DNA of 6,740 bases from Phycisphaerae bacterium (GTDB taxonomy: Bacteria; Planctomycetota; Phycisphaerae; Tepidisphaerales; Tepidisphaeraceae), in assembly GCA_014380825.1 (NCBI GenBank), contig JACMJD010000399.1:1-6740 (forward strand). The letters run 5' to 3'. The position numbers and the translations under genes were made by a program. Under the pieces are notes generated by a model. The model worked only from the letters and a program-made list of their open reading frames with translations, was not told the origin of the DNA and ran no database searches. Position 1 is the stretch's first letter. The number at the start of each line of letters is the position of its first letter. Shown here one piece after another: positions 6,201-6,740 of the stretch.

Positions 6201-6740
6201 TTGTTCCTCAACCCGTTCATGCTCTTCGGAATCGCGGCCGTCTCAGTGCCGATCGTGATTCATCTGCTGAACAACCGCCGCGTCATCAAGATGCGCTGGG
6301 CGGCGATGCGATTCCTGCGCGCCAGCGTCGAGCGCAATCAACGCCGGATGCGCGTCGAAGACCTGCTGCTGCTGATCATCCGCTGCGCGGTGGTTGCGTT
6401 GCTTGCGCTGGCGCTAGCGCGACCGGTGCTGAGATCCACCGGCGCGAGCCTGCTCGGGCGCAGCGCGGTGTCGGCGGTGATCCTGATCGACAACTCGTAT
6501 TCGATGAGCGCCACCGACGGCGTGAACTCGCGCTTCGACATCGCCAAGAAATCCGCCGGCCAGATCATCGATTCGCTGCCCGGCGGATCATCGGTCGCCG
6601 TGTGGCTTTCTTCCGACATCGCAAGGCCGATCATTCCCGAGCCCACGATCGATCTGAACCTGGCGCGCAGCGGCATTCGCGATGCGATCCTGTCCGATCG
6701 CCGCAGCGATGTGCTGCCGGGATTGCGGCAAGCCGTTGAA
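6201..6740 (+). CDS. BatA-type membrane protein with vWA domain, N-terminal part (runs off window)
   Basis: The frame is open from TTG 6201 to the window end (180 codons) with no stop. The N-terminus reads FLNPFMLFGIAAVSVPIVIH LLNNRR (first Leu read as Met), the characteristic opening of the BatA/aerotolerance N-terminal domain. That domain is a membrane helix at about 6-23, the conserved IHLLN and RWAAMRFL (32-39) cytoplasmic segment, and a second helix at about 55-73 (DLLLLIIRCAVVALLALALA). A vWA domain follows with the metal site DNSYSM (D97, S99, S101). TTG is preferred over ATG 6219 because the latter would cut off the conserved FLNP start and part of the first helix. There is no Shine-Dalgarno. 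In this locus type such proteins are the membrane-anchored metal-binding partner of MoxR and DUF58. Planctomycete homologues are much longer, so most of the protein lies outside the window. Confidence 0.92.
   Translation, partial: MFLNPFMLFGIAAVSVPIVIHLLNNRRVIKMRWAAMRFLRASVERNQRRMRVEDLLLLIIRCAVVALLALALARPVLRSTGASLLGRSAVSAVILIDNSYSMSATDGVNSRFDIAKKSAGQIIDSLPGGSSVAVWLSSDIARPIIPEPTIDLNLARSGIRDAILSDRRSDVLPGLRQAVE

Noticed and set aside
6219..6740. ATG 6219 as start of the BatA-type gene
   Set aside because: It would remove the conserved FLNP opening and the beginning of the first membrane helix; TTG 6201 restores the full family N-terminus.

Overview
The window looks like a piece of a moderately GC-rich bacterial chromosome, most plausibly from the Planctomycetota (perhaps a Phycisphaerae-like lineage). 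The reasons are the order PQQ-like beta-propeller / MoxR ATPase / DUF58 / BatA-type vWA protein, the scarcity of Shine-Dalgarno sequences, the GTG and TTG starts, and short intergenic repeats of kinds I associate with that phylum and its relatives. The taxonomic call is inference; there is no rRNA or marker gene here.

Left part (1-1610, + strand). The window opens inside the 3' end of a PDZ-domain gene. It is followed by a palindromic array of 7-bp repeats (425-504) and a strong intrinsic terminator (506-548). Next come a two-ACT-domain protein of the GcvR type (562-1092) and a gamma-class carbonic anhydrase-like protein (1113-1610) with all three zinc histidines. A small second copy of the 7-bp repeat fills the gap between these two and supplies the start codon of the second.

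Middle (1617-2163). One stand-alone CheY-like response regulator lies on the - strand, convergent with the carbonic anhydrase gene with only 6 bp between them. A 148-bp divergent intergenic region separates it from the next block.

Right part (2164-6740, + strand). This is a tight operon. It encodes an exported PQQ/BamB-like beta-propeller protein (2164-4161), a MoxR-family AAA+ ATPase whose ATG overlaps the propeller stop codon (ATGA), a DUF58 protein with a vWA-type metal site (5271-6167), and the start of a membrane-anchored BatA-N/vWA protein (6201 to the window end, starting at TTG). MoxR, DUF58 and BatA-type vWA proteins form a known conserved trio thought to act as an ATPase plus metal-ion-dependent adaptor system on envelope or protein-complex substrates. 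The translationally coupled exported propeller is the unusual partner here and is the best candidate for a little-described extension of that system.

A striking theme is that three unrelated short repeat types sit in three of the intergenic gaps and run to within 0-3 bp of the next start codon: 7-bp palindromic array units, a perfect 23-bp inverted repeat, and AACCAA-type heptads. None of those three starts has a recognisable Shine-Dalgarno sequence. No gene-free stretch longer than 300 bp exists; there are no tRNA, rRNA, CRISPR or insertion-sequence features that I can see.
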